64,000 nt of DNA from Drosophila pseudoobscura (lineage: Eukaryota > Arthropoda > Insecta > Diptera > Drosophilidae): contig NC_046683.1 of assembly GCF_009870125.1 (NCBI RefSeq), positions 37,587,869 to 37,651,868 on the forward strand, given 5' to 3'. The notes beneath the pieces were generated by a model. The model saw only the letters and a list, made by a program, of their open reading frames with translations, ran no database searches and was not told the origin of the DNA. How positions within the stretch are numbered: the first letter of the stretch is position 1; the number at the start of each line of letters is the position of its first letter. Below, piece by piece: positions 45,933 to 57,712 of this stretch. A program made the position numbers and the translations under genes.

Positions 45933-46625
45933 CACGCTCCACACGCACACCTCAAGGCGCTCACATGCGGTCGCATGTGCATGTGTTGGTTCCGTGCCGT
46001 GTTCTGGTCTCTGTCTGATGCCCGCTACTCGAAAACAGTGCCAGGGTATACTGTGCTCGCGGGGCGGTTTGGCGGCGGCAGCATACATATGGCCATTTCC
46101 GTGTAAAAGCAAAATCTTTTTCGGACATCAAGAGCGTGCGGAAATGCCAATATGTATATATGTACATACATATATGTACATATGTAGTCATCTATCCCTG
46201 TCCAGTCCTGTCCTGTCCTGTCCTGTCCGGTCTCTTTATATACATATATGTTCGCATGTTTTTTCCTGGCTCCAGGAGCTGGAGTAACCAAATTTGGTTC
46301 CTGGGCCGCAGGGACCTGTGCATGCATATGTAGGAGACTCAGCCCAGGGAAAACAATAACAATAACACAGATATTGTGTGCAAACCGCTCCAAACTTTTC
46401 TCGATCAGATAAATATTTATATGAGAACTTTTGAAGAATCCAGAACATTCAGAGTGGGCATTTTATAGTCGGAGCTCATCCTATTCCCCTATCTCTCTCT
46501 CAGTCTTCTCTCTTCGCACTTGTCAGACGGTTTGTCGTGCTTCCTCTTTTTCTTGGCACTGCCGAAAATCGGGAGAAGCGCGCGAGGCAGCGCCGACAAA
46601 AGTAAACAAAATCTTATCAGACAGT

Positions 46626-46627
<2 letters not shown>

Positions 46628-46661
<34 letters not shown>

Positions 46662-46684
46662 TTCGTCGTCGTCGTCTTCGTCTT
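46628..46684. repeat. TCG/TCT triplet tract
   Basis: About 18 TCG units with two TCT interruptions. It is open in all frames (poly-Arg, poly-Asp, poly-Val), so frames covering it should be ignored. Confidence 0.95.
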
Positions 46685-46839
46685 CTGTTACAGGGTCTGC
46701 CCACTGGATCGCAGCACTAGCACTCACGCCCCGCTCATAAAGATACGTACACACAGATACATATGTACATATGTACATATGTCCTACACTCCAAGCCAAA
46801 AATTACCCTATGGAGACAGGCAGACAGACCCGGACCACG

Positions 46840-47140
46840 ACCAGGTACAAAGGTACATACGTGTACCGCGAAAATCCGCCGAGGCCAACAAATTAAAAGC
46901 CAGTAAAAACACATTTCCAAATGCTGGTGTCCCGATATCATTTTCTAAGAATATTGCAACTCGGCTAATTTAACCAATCGACATATGATTTCTTGAACTT
47001 TGACCTTAAACCCATTAAAATAAGCTAATGTTCACCTATTCGGTATTTTCTCCTATGAAAGATGATTCTTGCTGAAAGTTTTGCCTCAAAGCCTCTCTAA
47101 CATTGAACTACGTATCTAAAAAGTGTATAACCTGTGCATA
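46840..47140 (+). repeat. Short dispersed repeat family (copy 3)
   Basis: It shows GAGGCCAACAAATTAAAAG, AAAACACAT, TCCCGATATCATTTTCTAAG, GCTAATTTAACCAATCGACAT, TTGAACTTTGA, AAAGATGATTCTTGCTGAAA and CCTCAAAGCCTCTCTAA. It is the clearest link between copy 2 and copy 4. Confidence 0.55.
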
Positions 47141-48746
47141 TTAAGCCAAGAAATGTCCCTGTTTTCCCTGTTTTCCCAGCCCCCTCGCTAAGCCCGAAGA
47201 TCTGATCGTGGAGTATCGACTGCTTTTGCTGTTCCGCTCGATCTGCGATCTGGTTTGATGTGGTTCAGGATCCGAATCGTCGCATCGTCGCATCGTCGCA
47301 TCATCGCTTCAGCCACAGAGCGGGGCTGACCAATTTTCCCCTTGTACGGCTCGAGTGTTACACGTGTCGTGCACGTCAGAGCTAAGGTCGCCGTCACATG
47401 GCCATCTCAAGGCAGTCTAGCATAAACCTATAATCTTAGACGAAATGGTAAATGCGACATATTAAATGTCCGACAAACAAGCAACAACAGCCGCTGCAAA
47501 GCTGCCCGTTCGATGCTTGTGGCTGTCTTTGTTTTCTCTGTCCGATCGCACGCCTGATTTACGAAGCTAGATCGGGTATTCGTATCTGTGGGGGGCATCT
47601 TTATCCAATAGCACATATCAAATTTTCAACGGGATCTGAAGGCGATCTCAGGATCTCAGACCATACCGCTCTGAGGGTGCACCAGCTCACTCCCGGAGCC
47701 TCCTCAGAGGAAGAGGAGCAAAGCGGCATGCACATATGTACATATGTATGTAAGTATGTACATATGTATGCATGTGTGTATGTAAATATCTTAAAATTAC
47801 TGCCAAGGAACATCCGAGCAACATCTGAATCTTCGCAGACCTTTACGGTATACCATCACGTCCCGTCTCTAAGTGATTTTGACCTGAACCTTGCCTTACC
47901 CTGAACTCATTTTTTGACAATGAAAATTGGTACACATTCGGCTATAACAAATCGAGAGTCTTTATTCAACATTGGAGCGGTACTCGAAGAGGATGGTGCA
48001 AGAGGATTGGTGCAAGTAGCTCTTGCGGCAACCGACCCACCCGTAGTCCCCTACCGAGTGACAATTACTTGGCGACAGTTGCCTTGTGCTCTTGTGCTGA
48101 AGTTCTTCCTTGTTCAGGGGCTCTCTCACTTGTTTTGTTGCTCAGTTAGATTCGCTGATGCTCGCTGATGCTCACTCACGAAGTGACGAAGTGAGCAACT
48201 GGCGGGCAACCCAACACCAGTAGCATGTAGTGCTCTGTGCGTTTAGGAGGCAGCTCCCGAAGTAGATTCCACATGTGCTAATTAGTTGAAGGCTCTGGGG
48301 CAGTCACGATGTTGTTGCTGCTGTGCTTTCGGCCATTCATCAGTGGGTTGTGTGGGTGTGGCCCCATTCATGTAGTTTGATTAAAGTGATGCCGCTTCGA
48401 CGCGATAATCGACAATGTCCGAGATATTTACTGTGTAAGAGCAAACAGAGGATTGATAAACGTTTGTTGTTATTTATGCTCTTATCAGCCACTTGCTTCC
48501 ACGTGATGCCAACAGCAAGATCCCCCAGGCACACCCACCCACACACCCACACCCACACACACACACACGCAGATTGATCATTCATGTGGAGGAGTCTCCT
48601 GCCCCGGAAGTTCCAAATATTCAAAGAAAACTTGAGCGAAACGCGCTTTTTGTGGCCCTTATCACCACTAACAATCGCACCTGCCGCTGACCCGCCCCCT
48701 CCCCCTCCCTCTCCCCCTCTCCCAATGAACACTCTCGCTCTCCGGT

Positions 48747-48784
<38 letters not shown>

Positions 48785-50629
48785 TGGCGGGCTAAGCATA
48801 AACATATGCAAACACACGCACACACCCACTTGTTCGACTACCTTGCCCCGCTCCGAACAGTCGAGCACTTTGCATAATCTACTAAACGGCGATTTGAAGA
48901 CACAGACAGCACACAGACAGCACACAGACAGCACAGACCACAGACACGCGCCAAATTACCACTAAGTGCACGAAGAAGCAGAAGAGAAGCAGAAAGAGAG
49001 CGGGAGAGGGAGCGGGAGCGGGAGCGGGAGCAAGAGAGAGAGAGATCGAATGGATCGAAGAGAATGGCGTGCGAACTAAGATACCATCTATTTAGGTATT
49101 TCCTCAAGTAATCCCCTCCCGCTCTTTGGCAACGGCTGGGTCCTAGAAGAGCCCCCATGAACGAAAACTAACCGCCCACTCCACGTGCACACACTCGCAC
49201 TCCCCTCGGGCACATGCCTACTCCCCTGTTAAACAACAGCGGCTAGACCTAAGGCTCTCATTTAGTTTGTCTGTGCTGTTATGTTATGGTACTGTTGCGC
49301 TACTGTTGCGGCACTGTTACGTCACTGTTACTGCTACTGCCACTGCTACTGCCACTGCTACTGCTACTGTTATTCTGTTGTCCGAGTATGCCTTTAACAG
49401 CTGAGATCACCGGCGGGCAGTGTGGCGTATGCGTGATATCTGGCCGCCACTGTTGCCATTGCTATAATTAACCAAACAGCAGCATCGGCGGCCGATGCGA
49501 TGAACCAGTTGAAGCAATTAAAACAAAGTTGGCAAAATAAACCCCTAAGAAGAGACAGCGACTGTTGAAAGGCTTAACTTCGAACGGTTAATGTTGATGC
49601 TGTTCCTGTTCCCTGGCAGAGGGAGCGGAGGTTCACCAATTGACGGTAACGCAAAGGATCAGGCGTCCCCGACCACTTAAAGTACGAAAATGGAATACAA
49701 AAAATGTTCTTCTATTTGAATAGTAATTGGATGCCCTGCCCTCTACACGATCGAATGATCGTTTCTAAAGATACGAGCCACACTATGACCTGACATTTCG
49801 TTACAGAAAACACGATTGGTTCTTGAGGTTGGGCTACAAAATGGCAAAACTCTGCGACTTTGTTAGGGTTATAAGATATGTATAGCATTTCCTCTGATTA
49901 TATACTATGAAGAACTACATACATTTCCTTTTTTTTTATTGTAAATCTGCGCAGGCATCTAATACCAAATTGCGGGCTAACAAAAGAGAAAAACTACCCG
50001 AGATCGGGCCAATTTTCTGGGATCTCTCAGATTCTCTCAGACTCGCAGTTCAATATTTTAGAGAGACTAGTAATAGTAATAGAGAGACTAGAGACTAGGA
50101 GGTACATAATTGTAAACGAAATCATGATCATTCTAATAGGTTTTAAGATCAAAGTTAATGAAATTATTTGTCAATCGGTTGAATTATATGAAAAGTATGA
50201 AAAGAATATCGAAATCTATTATTGGCATGGTGGAAATGCCCTAGTTAAACGAGTATGCGACGGAGCCGCCGGTTTCTCTCATTTTTATCATTGCATAGAT
50301 ACACCCAATCCGGAAAGAGCATCAAAACTTCGGCTCCCGCCTAGTGTTCGTTTCTTCTTATTGCTGTTTCGTCTTTTCTGCGGATTTTATTTTACGAGCG
50401 AACCCGTAAAAAATTGCCAGAATAAACTTTTTCAATAACAATTGATGTCTGGTGTTTTTTTTTATCGCTGTTGGATTTATTGTTTTTTTTTTTGTTTTTT
50501 TTTTTTTTTGTTTGAATATGAAAACAAAGAGAATGTTATCGGTGTTCTTGTAAATGCTTTTGATTTTTTGGCCTGATTTGATTTTTAGAATAACAGCTCG
50601 CTTTGCAGAACACTTAAATATTGGCCATG
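47141..50629. other. No gene seen; microsatellite-rich
   Basis: It contains TCGTCGCA repeats (47277-47305), CA/GT runs at 48540-48568 and 48749-48780, an 11-bp CACACAGACAG x3 repeat (48899-48936), GGGAGC units (49007-49030) and CTGCTACTGCCA units (49330-49372). The fragment at 50003-50023 (GGGCCAATTTTCTGGGAT) is shared with 57691-57709, just before the full Helitron-like copy. Poly-T tracts occur at 50455-50510. Confidence 0.4.
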
Positions 50630-50935
50630 GCGACCCAATAAGGGCATTTCCACGGAACAGTTCCCGATGCTATGTCCCGATGTTATTTTCAAAATGATTG
50701 AAACTTGGCTAATTACCCAAATGACGTGCGATGTAGTTTATGAACTTTGAATAACAAATATTACAATCAGCAGGAGGTATTCTTTTGGTTTTTTATTTGA
50801 TTTTTTGTTGGTATTTTTAGTACCATATTTCCCTTATGAATATCTCTTATAAGAAAGATGATTCTCAGTGGAAGTTCTTCCGCGTAAAAATCCCAGAGAA
50901 TAAGCCCAATCTCGACTGACTTATCTTTTTGTGTT
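50630..50935 (+). repeat. Short dispersed repeat family (copy 4)
   Basis: It shows TTTCCACGGAACAGTTCCCG, TGTCCCGATGTTATTTTC, ATTGAAACTTGGCTAATTAC, CAAATGACGT, TGAACTTTGA, AAAGATGATTCTCAGTGGAA and AAAATCCCAGAG. The reverse strand is open for 65 codons but the peptide is Lys/Ile-rich and not conserved. Confidence 0.55.
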
Positions 50936-52303
50936 TTTTGTTTTGTTTTAATTTTTATTACCACAGAAATTTCGCATTGTAACGTCAGTAAAGTACGTCA
51001 GATCCTTAGGCGGGTTCGGTGGGCGAGATATGCCGGCCGGATGGTACTTCGTTGGGGACTGATTTCGATGTAGTTGAGTTTCTTTCGAGGCAAAGTAACG
51101 TTTTATCAGAGTCGGATGATGAAGATATATTTTGTACGCGCTGGACGGATGCCCATTAGCGGACGAGAGTGCAACCGAGACCATTTACGGAAACACTACT
51201 CTTGTACAATGGTGAAATTCAGTTTTACCGGGCTGCTATTCATTAGTACTCGTCGGTTTACAGGGTATGCAAAGTTCGAAGCGGCGAAGATAGCTTCCTT
51301 ACTGGTTTCATTAGGACTTTGTTTTGTTTAATATTGTTGTTAGCGTTTTATTGTCGCGTCCCGAGTCGAAAGCCCAGTTCAAAGCAGACGATAGACAGTG
51401 AGAAAAAGAAGACCGAATGAGAGGGAAATGGAAAGGGAGAACAAGAGATGAAGAAGGAGACGGAGGCGGAGACGGACGAAGACGGAGAATCGTCGCGTTA
51501 ATCGATACGAAATAAATCGTATAAAATCGTGATTAACCATTTAACATGATTAAGATGTTGAGATCCGTACGAGTGTGTACACACGTATGTACATACATAT
51601 GTATGTGTCTGCCTCACATAATATACAGCCTCTGATATGGGTACTCCCCTCCCCCTCCCCCTACCCCTAAAGGTAAAGGGCTGTTCGCTCGTTCCCGTTC
51701 TCGTTCTCGTTCTGGAATTTCGGTGTGATTCGCGAATCCCGTTGGAGTGAGACGCACATTCCGTCATTTCAAGGCAAATCATTTGGCAATTCTGGTGGCT
51801 ATACTAATTGGGGTGCCAATCGAAACAAATCGAAACAGATCGAAACAGATCGAAGCAAGACAAATTAGATCAGGCCAGGCGCAGATTCCCCAAAACCACA
51901 TTCATCCTTTCAGCCACAGTCCGTCCTGTACCGGCAGTACCGGCAGTAGCGGCAGGAAACGCTGGAAATCCAAACGCAAACCACAAGACCGCGAGAAAGT
52001 TTTCCTCAATTCGCTGACCATTTTTACTTTTTACTGGCGACTAAATTTAATTAATAATACTTAACATTTTACTTCTGCCTCGCACATTTGTCATTTAGTA
52101 GCGATGTATAATTTATAACATTTTGTTCGTTGACAGAACACTCCCAACCCAACCCAACCCCTCCCCTCCCCTCCCCTCCCCTCCGCGTCCTGCCCCTCCC
52201 AATGCCGATTCCAAATCCAATTCCAATGATGATGATGATGATTGCATCTCATGTACGAGTATTAATATTATTATTATTGTTTTTTTTTTTTTTGTGTCGA
52301 TGG

Positions 52304-52334
<31 letters not shown>

Positions 52335-53136
52335 TGTTGTACCAGGGAATGTATTATATTATACCCTACTTCTCGGCCCCAGTGCGTGGCGCGGCGACCT
52401 TAGCGTCGATCGGCCCAAAGAGCAGCAGCAGCAACACGAAAACCATTTACTGAGCATTTTCAAGGTTCAAGGTTACAACCTGCACTTATTAATACGGTTT
52501 ATTGTACTTTTGTGTTCCTTCTTTTCCCCACTGCACACTGCGCCCTGCGCCCTGCACCCTGCGCCCTGCGCCCTGCACCACTCGCAGTCCGAGCACCAAC
52601 AAAAACTGGAGCAACAACAACTTGTACATATAGTAGTCGCTTGACCTGCAGGAACAATTGGCTTCTATAATTATTTATACGATGTTTCATTTGTTTTGGA
52701 ATTTTTCCATTTTCTGAGATTGCAACTTGCAACAAACGAAAAAGTAGGGAAAACAAACTTCATCGGCGCGCAAAGGGGCGGACAGGGTCCGGGCAGGGTG
52801 CGGGCAAGGTGAGAAGGGGAGAGAGATTCAGTGGGCATTTAATAGGATGTGTAATTTCAGTAGTAGTAGTAGTAGTAGTAGTAAATAACTGCTACGATTA
52901 CAACTGCGTACCTGATTATCTGGGGACGGAGTGGGTGGATGCCCCGAATGCAATTACCTAAAACCTTCTTCGAGGACAGAGAACCCAACCCAAGACTCAA
53001 GACTCAAGACCCAAGGCTGGCGGGACCAAGCTATAGTTTGTAGATTCTGCTAGTTGTAATTTATTTTATTTTATTTTATTTTTTTTTATATAGAAAACCA
53101 GTAACATTTGTTATTTCTTACTCGCTTGAACGAAAA
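50936..53136. other. No gene seen; simple repeats
   Basis: It includes GGAGACGGAGGCGG runs near 51455-51480, a TACATACATATGTATGT cluster (51590), CGAAACAGATCGAAACAGATC units (51825-51860), the CCCCTCCCCTCC tract (52150-52190), TGC triplets (52311-52337), TGCGCCCTGCACCC units (52535-52580) and AGT triplets (52858-52883). Frames here are repeat products. Confidence 0.4.
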
Positions 53137-53138
53137 TA

Positions 53139-53918
53139 CAGTAGAATTCGGGTATAACGACACTCAATGGACAGACGATCTTACGTCGTTATACCCGGAA
53201 GGCGCGCTCCAACCACAAGCCACGTTTGTAATAGGTTTAAAAATAAAACTAATTAATTCTTAAATCAAACAAAAAATTTAATTCAATAACATGGATTTTT
53301 CACAATAAGTCGTATACATATAATGCATATTCATAAGCATAATGTAACAGGATTAATTTCTATACATACTGTAAGTGGTTTATCTTTTTATTCTAAATAA
53401 TCAGTAATTTTTGATTGCTTAGCAGTAACAATATAAAAACAGCCGCGCACAGCATTATTTCAAATTGAGAACAATTTGAATGGGCAAATCTATTCAGAGT
53501 TTCGGCAGCCTTAAATGCCTCTAAGACCCTAGGTGCTGACACATCTTCATTTTGAACTTCGACGTTGTCGTCGCCGTCCTGTCCGCCATCTAATCTAATG
53601 TATCAATATGTACATACATACATATGTACATACATATTCATCCAGTTCTTCATTTGAAATCGGTGCCGATCACTGATAAATACATACTACGTTTCTAACA
53701 GCGTCGTTAGATGCTTCAATTTGTTGGCATTATTTCGCTGTATTTATTTTTTCGGCACGTCGCAATAAGCGGAGACGTACTGAGCGGAGGCCCTGTCATA
53801 TATGTACATATATGTACATATATGTATGTATGTATGTATGTAAGTTTGCACGGGGACCATTCAACCAAGCCATTGAATTTTCGTCGATGTGACGGGACGT
53901 TACAACCGGACTCTACTG
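53139..53918 (-). mobile_element. pogo/Tigger-like DNA transposon, internally deleted
   Basis: Terminal inverted repeats CAGTAGAATTCGGGTATAAC (53139) and its partner CAGTAGAGTCCGGTTGTAAC (reverse complement of the right end at 53918) face each other and are flanked by TA on both sides, as expected for Tc1/mariner/pogo insertions. The CAGTANAATTCG start resembles the pogo terminus. On the minus strand a frame ending at about 53400 reads DDNVEVQNEDVSAPRVLEAF, then KAAETLNRFAHS. This looks like the acidic C-terminal tail of pogo/Tigger (CENP-B-type) transposases. At 780 bp the catalytic domain is missing. A second inverted pair, CGGGTATAACGAC (53149) and GTCGTTATACCCG (53185), lies inside the left end. 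Confidence 0.7.
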
Positions 53919-55849
53919 TAGTTGCTCTTGCGCTCTATTCTCCCTAAGATTTTTGAAGTGAATCGTTACCCAGAAATATTGTAAAATGAACGGGGGCTAA
54001 AGCTTATAGAGGAAAATAAGCAAAAATGGGAAGGAACTCTACGGTTGCGCATAATTACATATATTACAAATCAGTCAGAATATGGCAGAATACAAGAAGA
54101 GTCACACTCAAAAGGCATCTACCGAAGCTGACCGTCGGGTCGTTGGGTAATACTCCGAGCAACCTCAAATCCCCACCAGTCGGCATACGTATGGAGAGAG
54201 TATGGAGAGTATGGACCGTGAAGGGGGTTATTCAAGGTGCTAAACATCTGAGAAGACTCATCCTCGTGCAAAGAGCAATAACACGGCATCCAACAATTTT
54301 CAGTATTTAGTATTTATTGAACGATTTACAATCAATTTTGTCTGTAACTGTATTTCAAAATTCAAAGCATTTCATTTGAAAGCAGCTCAATGTTCAGTGT
54401 TTTTATACTGACCGCAGCTCCACAAATACAAACATACATATGTAGGTATTTAGAGACTGAGCACAGGGTATTCCGTGTGTTTCGCCTGGTTTCTAAAAAC
54501 TGTTTAAAAAAGTGTTTAAAATGGCCATTACCGCCTTACACCCATCCCCCCATCACTATACATCAATTAAAACTCTTTTCGATATATGGAGTTCTGTTCC
54601 GATAGCATATTTGTTAATTTACTTAAAGTTAGTTTTTGAAGTTAACTGTGGGAAAGACAATATAGCAGTAAGTTTACCAACGCCCCTACTCTTTGTCGGC
54701 TCGAAAGTTGGCTCTCTGAAACTTTTTTGAAAGCCACGAGAGAGCTCGGAAAGCCACCGCGCTCTCACGCTGTGTACATGAGGCAGCCGACGACTGCGAT
54801 TTGTTGGTATTGGTGCACACGTCTTCTCGTCTTCTCGTCTCTCGTCTGCTCGTGCATTTGAGGTCTGCTTGCTTGTGTTGGTTTTTCGACGGCGCTGTCG
54901 AAGCATACACCCATTACTTCAGATTTCACTAGAGGTTGGGACACTTCTCGAAGACGATTGCCCACAACAGAAAAAAGTCAAAATTTCGTATATCCCTTAG
55001 ATGCCAATATACTGGGCGAATGTACGTAATACGTATGTATGTATGCGTGTGAAAATACATCAAATATTTCGCACATGCCTTCACAGGAGAACAATTCTCT
55101 GTAGGGTATTCAGCGTGCGTTGCGTCAAGAAGCACAGATTTTGTGGGTATGTATGTACGTGTGCACAGCCAACGATTTGCCAAAAATCCGTGAGTTTCTT
55201 GACTTAACAAATTGAAGTCGAGATTAGGCGGTAGCTAGCAGTAGGGGATCAATTACTTTGAGATTTTCTCAACAGTCATACGAAACGAAACGAAACGAAA
55301 ATATCTGACTTTTGTTAGCCTTTGCTGCGGCAGAGTTTTATCTCCATCAGGTATATGCGTCAAAAATACCATTTCAACGATGAATACTGTTAAAAAATGC
55401 ACAATTTTGGTAGTTTTTGTAAAACAAAAAATTATATGGGCAAGAAATACCGAACGGTACAAAATACCATTTTAGGAGGTTTGGCCAAACGGCTGCACCT
55501 TTACCTCTTATCCATTAACATTTTACATTTTAAAATCGATACCTTAAACGGCGCCTCATTATTGTACCTATACAAATAAAATTTAAAAGCAAAAGAATTA
55601 ATTTTAATTGACTTTTTCAAGTATAATTTTTGAAACAAAAAAAAAATACCGCAAAAAATTACCAATTTTGCATTCGAAAGCCCAACACTCCTCAGGCGGT
55701 AAGCTGAAGCTACAAAGGGTTTGAGTCCGATTTATAAATGCATTCATCAGCAACAAAGCAGATGTAGGATACTTAAGTTAGATGGGGAAAGCACTACCAC
55801 TATTAGATCTGTGGCGAAAGTGGATGTGTGTAACACTCAGAAAGAAGCG
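53919..55849. other. No gene seen
   Basis: A+T-rich DNA with a few TACATATG clusters and CGAAACGAAACGAAAC units at 55280-55300. The frames at 54026-54310, 54390-54910 and 54929-55210 carry no recognisable domain. The segment 54700-54800 has GAGAGAGCTCGG and higher GC content but no convincing promoter motif. Confidence 0.4.
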
Positions 55850-57415
55850 TTGCCGACCCCATAAAGTATATATATTCGTAATCAGCATCAAAAGCCGAGT
55901 CAATAAAGCCATGTCTATCTGTTCGACTATTTAAACTAGATCAGCCAACCCACAATGGCATTCACAATTTTTAAGATGCGAGAAAATCTTTAAAAATATC
56001 ACCCAGAATCATAGAGAATGACCATATCTACATCTATAAAATTCTGTGCTTCAATTTTTGCTGGATAGGCATTTTTGGTCTGGCCAAATTATTTATAAAT
56101 TTTAAAGGATTTGGTCAGAGGCTTGTTGGTTTTTATTAAGTTCTTTCATATTTAAAATCTAAAGTGCTTACTGAAAGTCGAGGATGGAAGATGAAATCTT
56201 TACTAACAACGGACACCCGCATCATCAGTCTTGCAAAAAAGGATCAGTTCATGTCTTCCAAGGCCATATCCGCTCAAATTGGCAAAGAAAAATCAGGTCT
56301 GATGGTTCGTCGGAGACTTCAATATACAGACTTAAACGGACGTATAGTCCGAAAAGTTGCCTTACTCCGAGTAAAAAATTTGAAAATGAGGCAAAAAGTC
56401 GTTGAAAATCATTTGGCATGGTCTGGGTCTTAAGAGTGGAACAAAATATTATTGAGAGACGAAAATAATAGATCTTTGTGATCTATTGTGTAATGACTCC
56501 AGAAGATGTATACAAGGACCCAAAGGCAAAGACTTCGACTTCCGGTACACAAAGAAAATGGCTAAGAACGGAGGCCGATGTATAGGTATCTGAGGCTATT
56601 TTTCTTGGCATGGCGTTGAGCCGGTACATCGCATAACTCATCATGTGATCCAATTCGGGTACAAAAACATATTGACAGACATTATACAAGCTGAGCCTTA
56701 AGCTGAGGAAAACATGCCCTTGAGATGGTTCTTTCTACAGGAAAATGACCCAAAGCACACCTCAAAGGTGGTGAAGGCTTGGTTTACAGAAAAAATATCT
56801 AAACGTTATGGCTTGGCTAAGTCAGTCTCCTGACTTAAACCCATTTGAAAACCTTTGGGGTGACTTGAAACGTCGAATTGGTAAAAATACTTTTCGAAAA
56901 GAAAAAGAATTATGGAGAATTTGTGCAAAAAGCGTGTCATGAGATTGTAGTGGAGACTTGCCGCAAACTTATTGCTAGTATGCCAAGAAGAATGACCGAA
57001 ATCATCCAAAATAAGTGTGGCTATACAGGATACTAGTATGTATAAGATTATAAATAATAAGAAAAAAGTGGAAAAATGTTGATACGCTTTTAGTTTGTTG
57101 CTTTGTAGAATTGCTGTACCCATTATTTTGGCCAACCCTTGTTTATGTTTTTTAGGTTTATCGATCATAAAATACATATTTAAAATGAAAACTAAAAGTA
57201 AACTTGATATTTTAATTATGTTTATTAGAAAAGTGTTATAAGACGTGAAAGAGAGCTCATAAGCGTGTACTTATTGTTTTGGCCAGTAGTGTACGTCCAT
57301 TCGCTAACCCATTTTCCGTCTCTCCCTCACACACATTATCATCGTGCAGTGTGCGCCCTCTGGCGGATGGGAGCCATACTGAACTAGTTTCGGGTATAAT
57401 ATCGGGTATAATAAT
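55850..57415 (+). mobile_element. Helitron-like element interrupted by a Tc1-like insertion
   Basis: The left part (55850-56072) has CCGACCCCATAAAGTATATA, 'taatcagcatcaaaagccgagtc', 'ccatgtctatctgttcg', 'ggcattcacaatttttaag' and 'atagagaatgaccatatctac'. The right part (57294-57415) resumes with 'cattcgctaaccc', 'ctctccctcacacacat', 'gtgcagtgtgcgccctctggcgg', GGGAGCCATACTGAACTAGT and TTCGGGTATAA. The order fits one element split by 56073-57293. It is degenerate in both halves. Confidence 0.65.
56073..57293 (+). mobile_element. Decayed Tc1-like (DD34E-type) transposon
   Basis: At about 1.22 kb it has the usual length for Tc1-like elements. The right end CTTATTGTTTTGGCCAGTAG and left end GGTCTGGCCAAATTATTTAT form imperfect inverted repeats around CTGGCCAAA. 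The transposase is recognisable in three frames. The helix-turn-helix part is TTDTRIISLAKKDQFMSSKA (56197 on), then LNGRIVRKVALLRVKNLKMR and NHLAWSGS. Then HGVEPVHRITHH-type sequence (56620s), ENMPLRWFF, NDPKHTSKVVKAWF (second Asp, about 56750) and SPDLNPFENLWGDLKRRIG (Glu of the triad, about 56835), and CGYTGY at the end. Frameshifts and stops after residue 90 and between the blocks inactivate it. Confidence 0.8.
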
Positions 57416-57712
57416 GCTCGCAACGCTCCTGCTCGTTTTTATTTTTTGCTATCGCAAAATCAATTTCATACAGAAATGTATGCTAGTGTTTTTATTTTAT
57501 TTATTTTTTAAATCAAACGCCTGTAGCGTTTTTTCGGTAATATTAAACAAACTGCAGAACAAAAAATTAATTTTTGGTTGTGGACCAAAGCTAAGTTTGT
57601 GTCCTGCAAACTAATAACAAATAACAATCCAATAAAATTAAAAATTTTCGCACCGTCTGTCTATAACTTTCACGCTGTTACAAGTGTAAAAGGGCCAATT
57701 TTCTGGGATTTT

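Larger units (their letters stand above)
45076..46839. other. No gene seen; simple repeats
   Basis: The main contents are a CAA triplet run at about 45665-45690, the GAAGCC/GAATCC hexamer block (45811-45870), GCATCGCATC/GAATC repeats (45893-45932), TACATATGTA clusters at 46152-46185 and 46758-46780, and the TCG tract (46628-46684). Confidence 0.4.

Noticed and set aside
46431-46973. 180-codon frame with poly-Val, and its poly-Arg/poly-Asp counterparts
   Set aside because: They are created by the TCG triplet tract.
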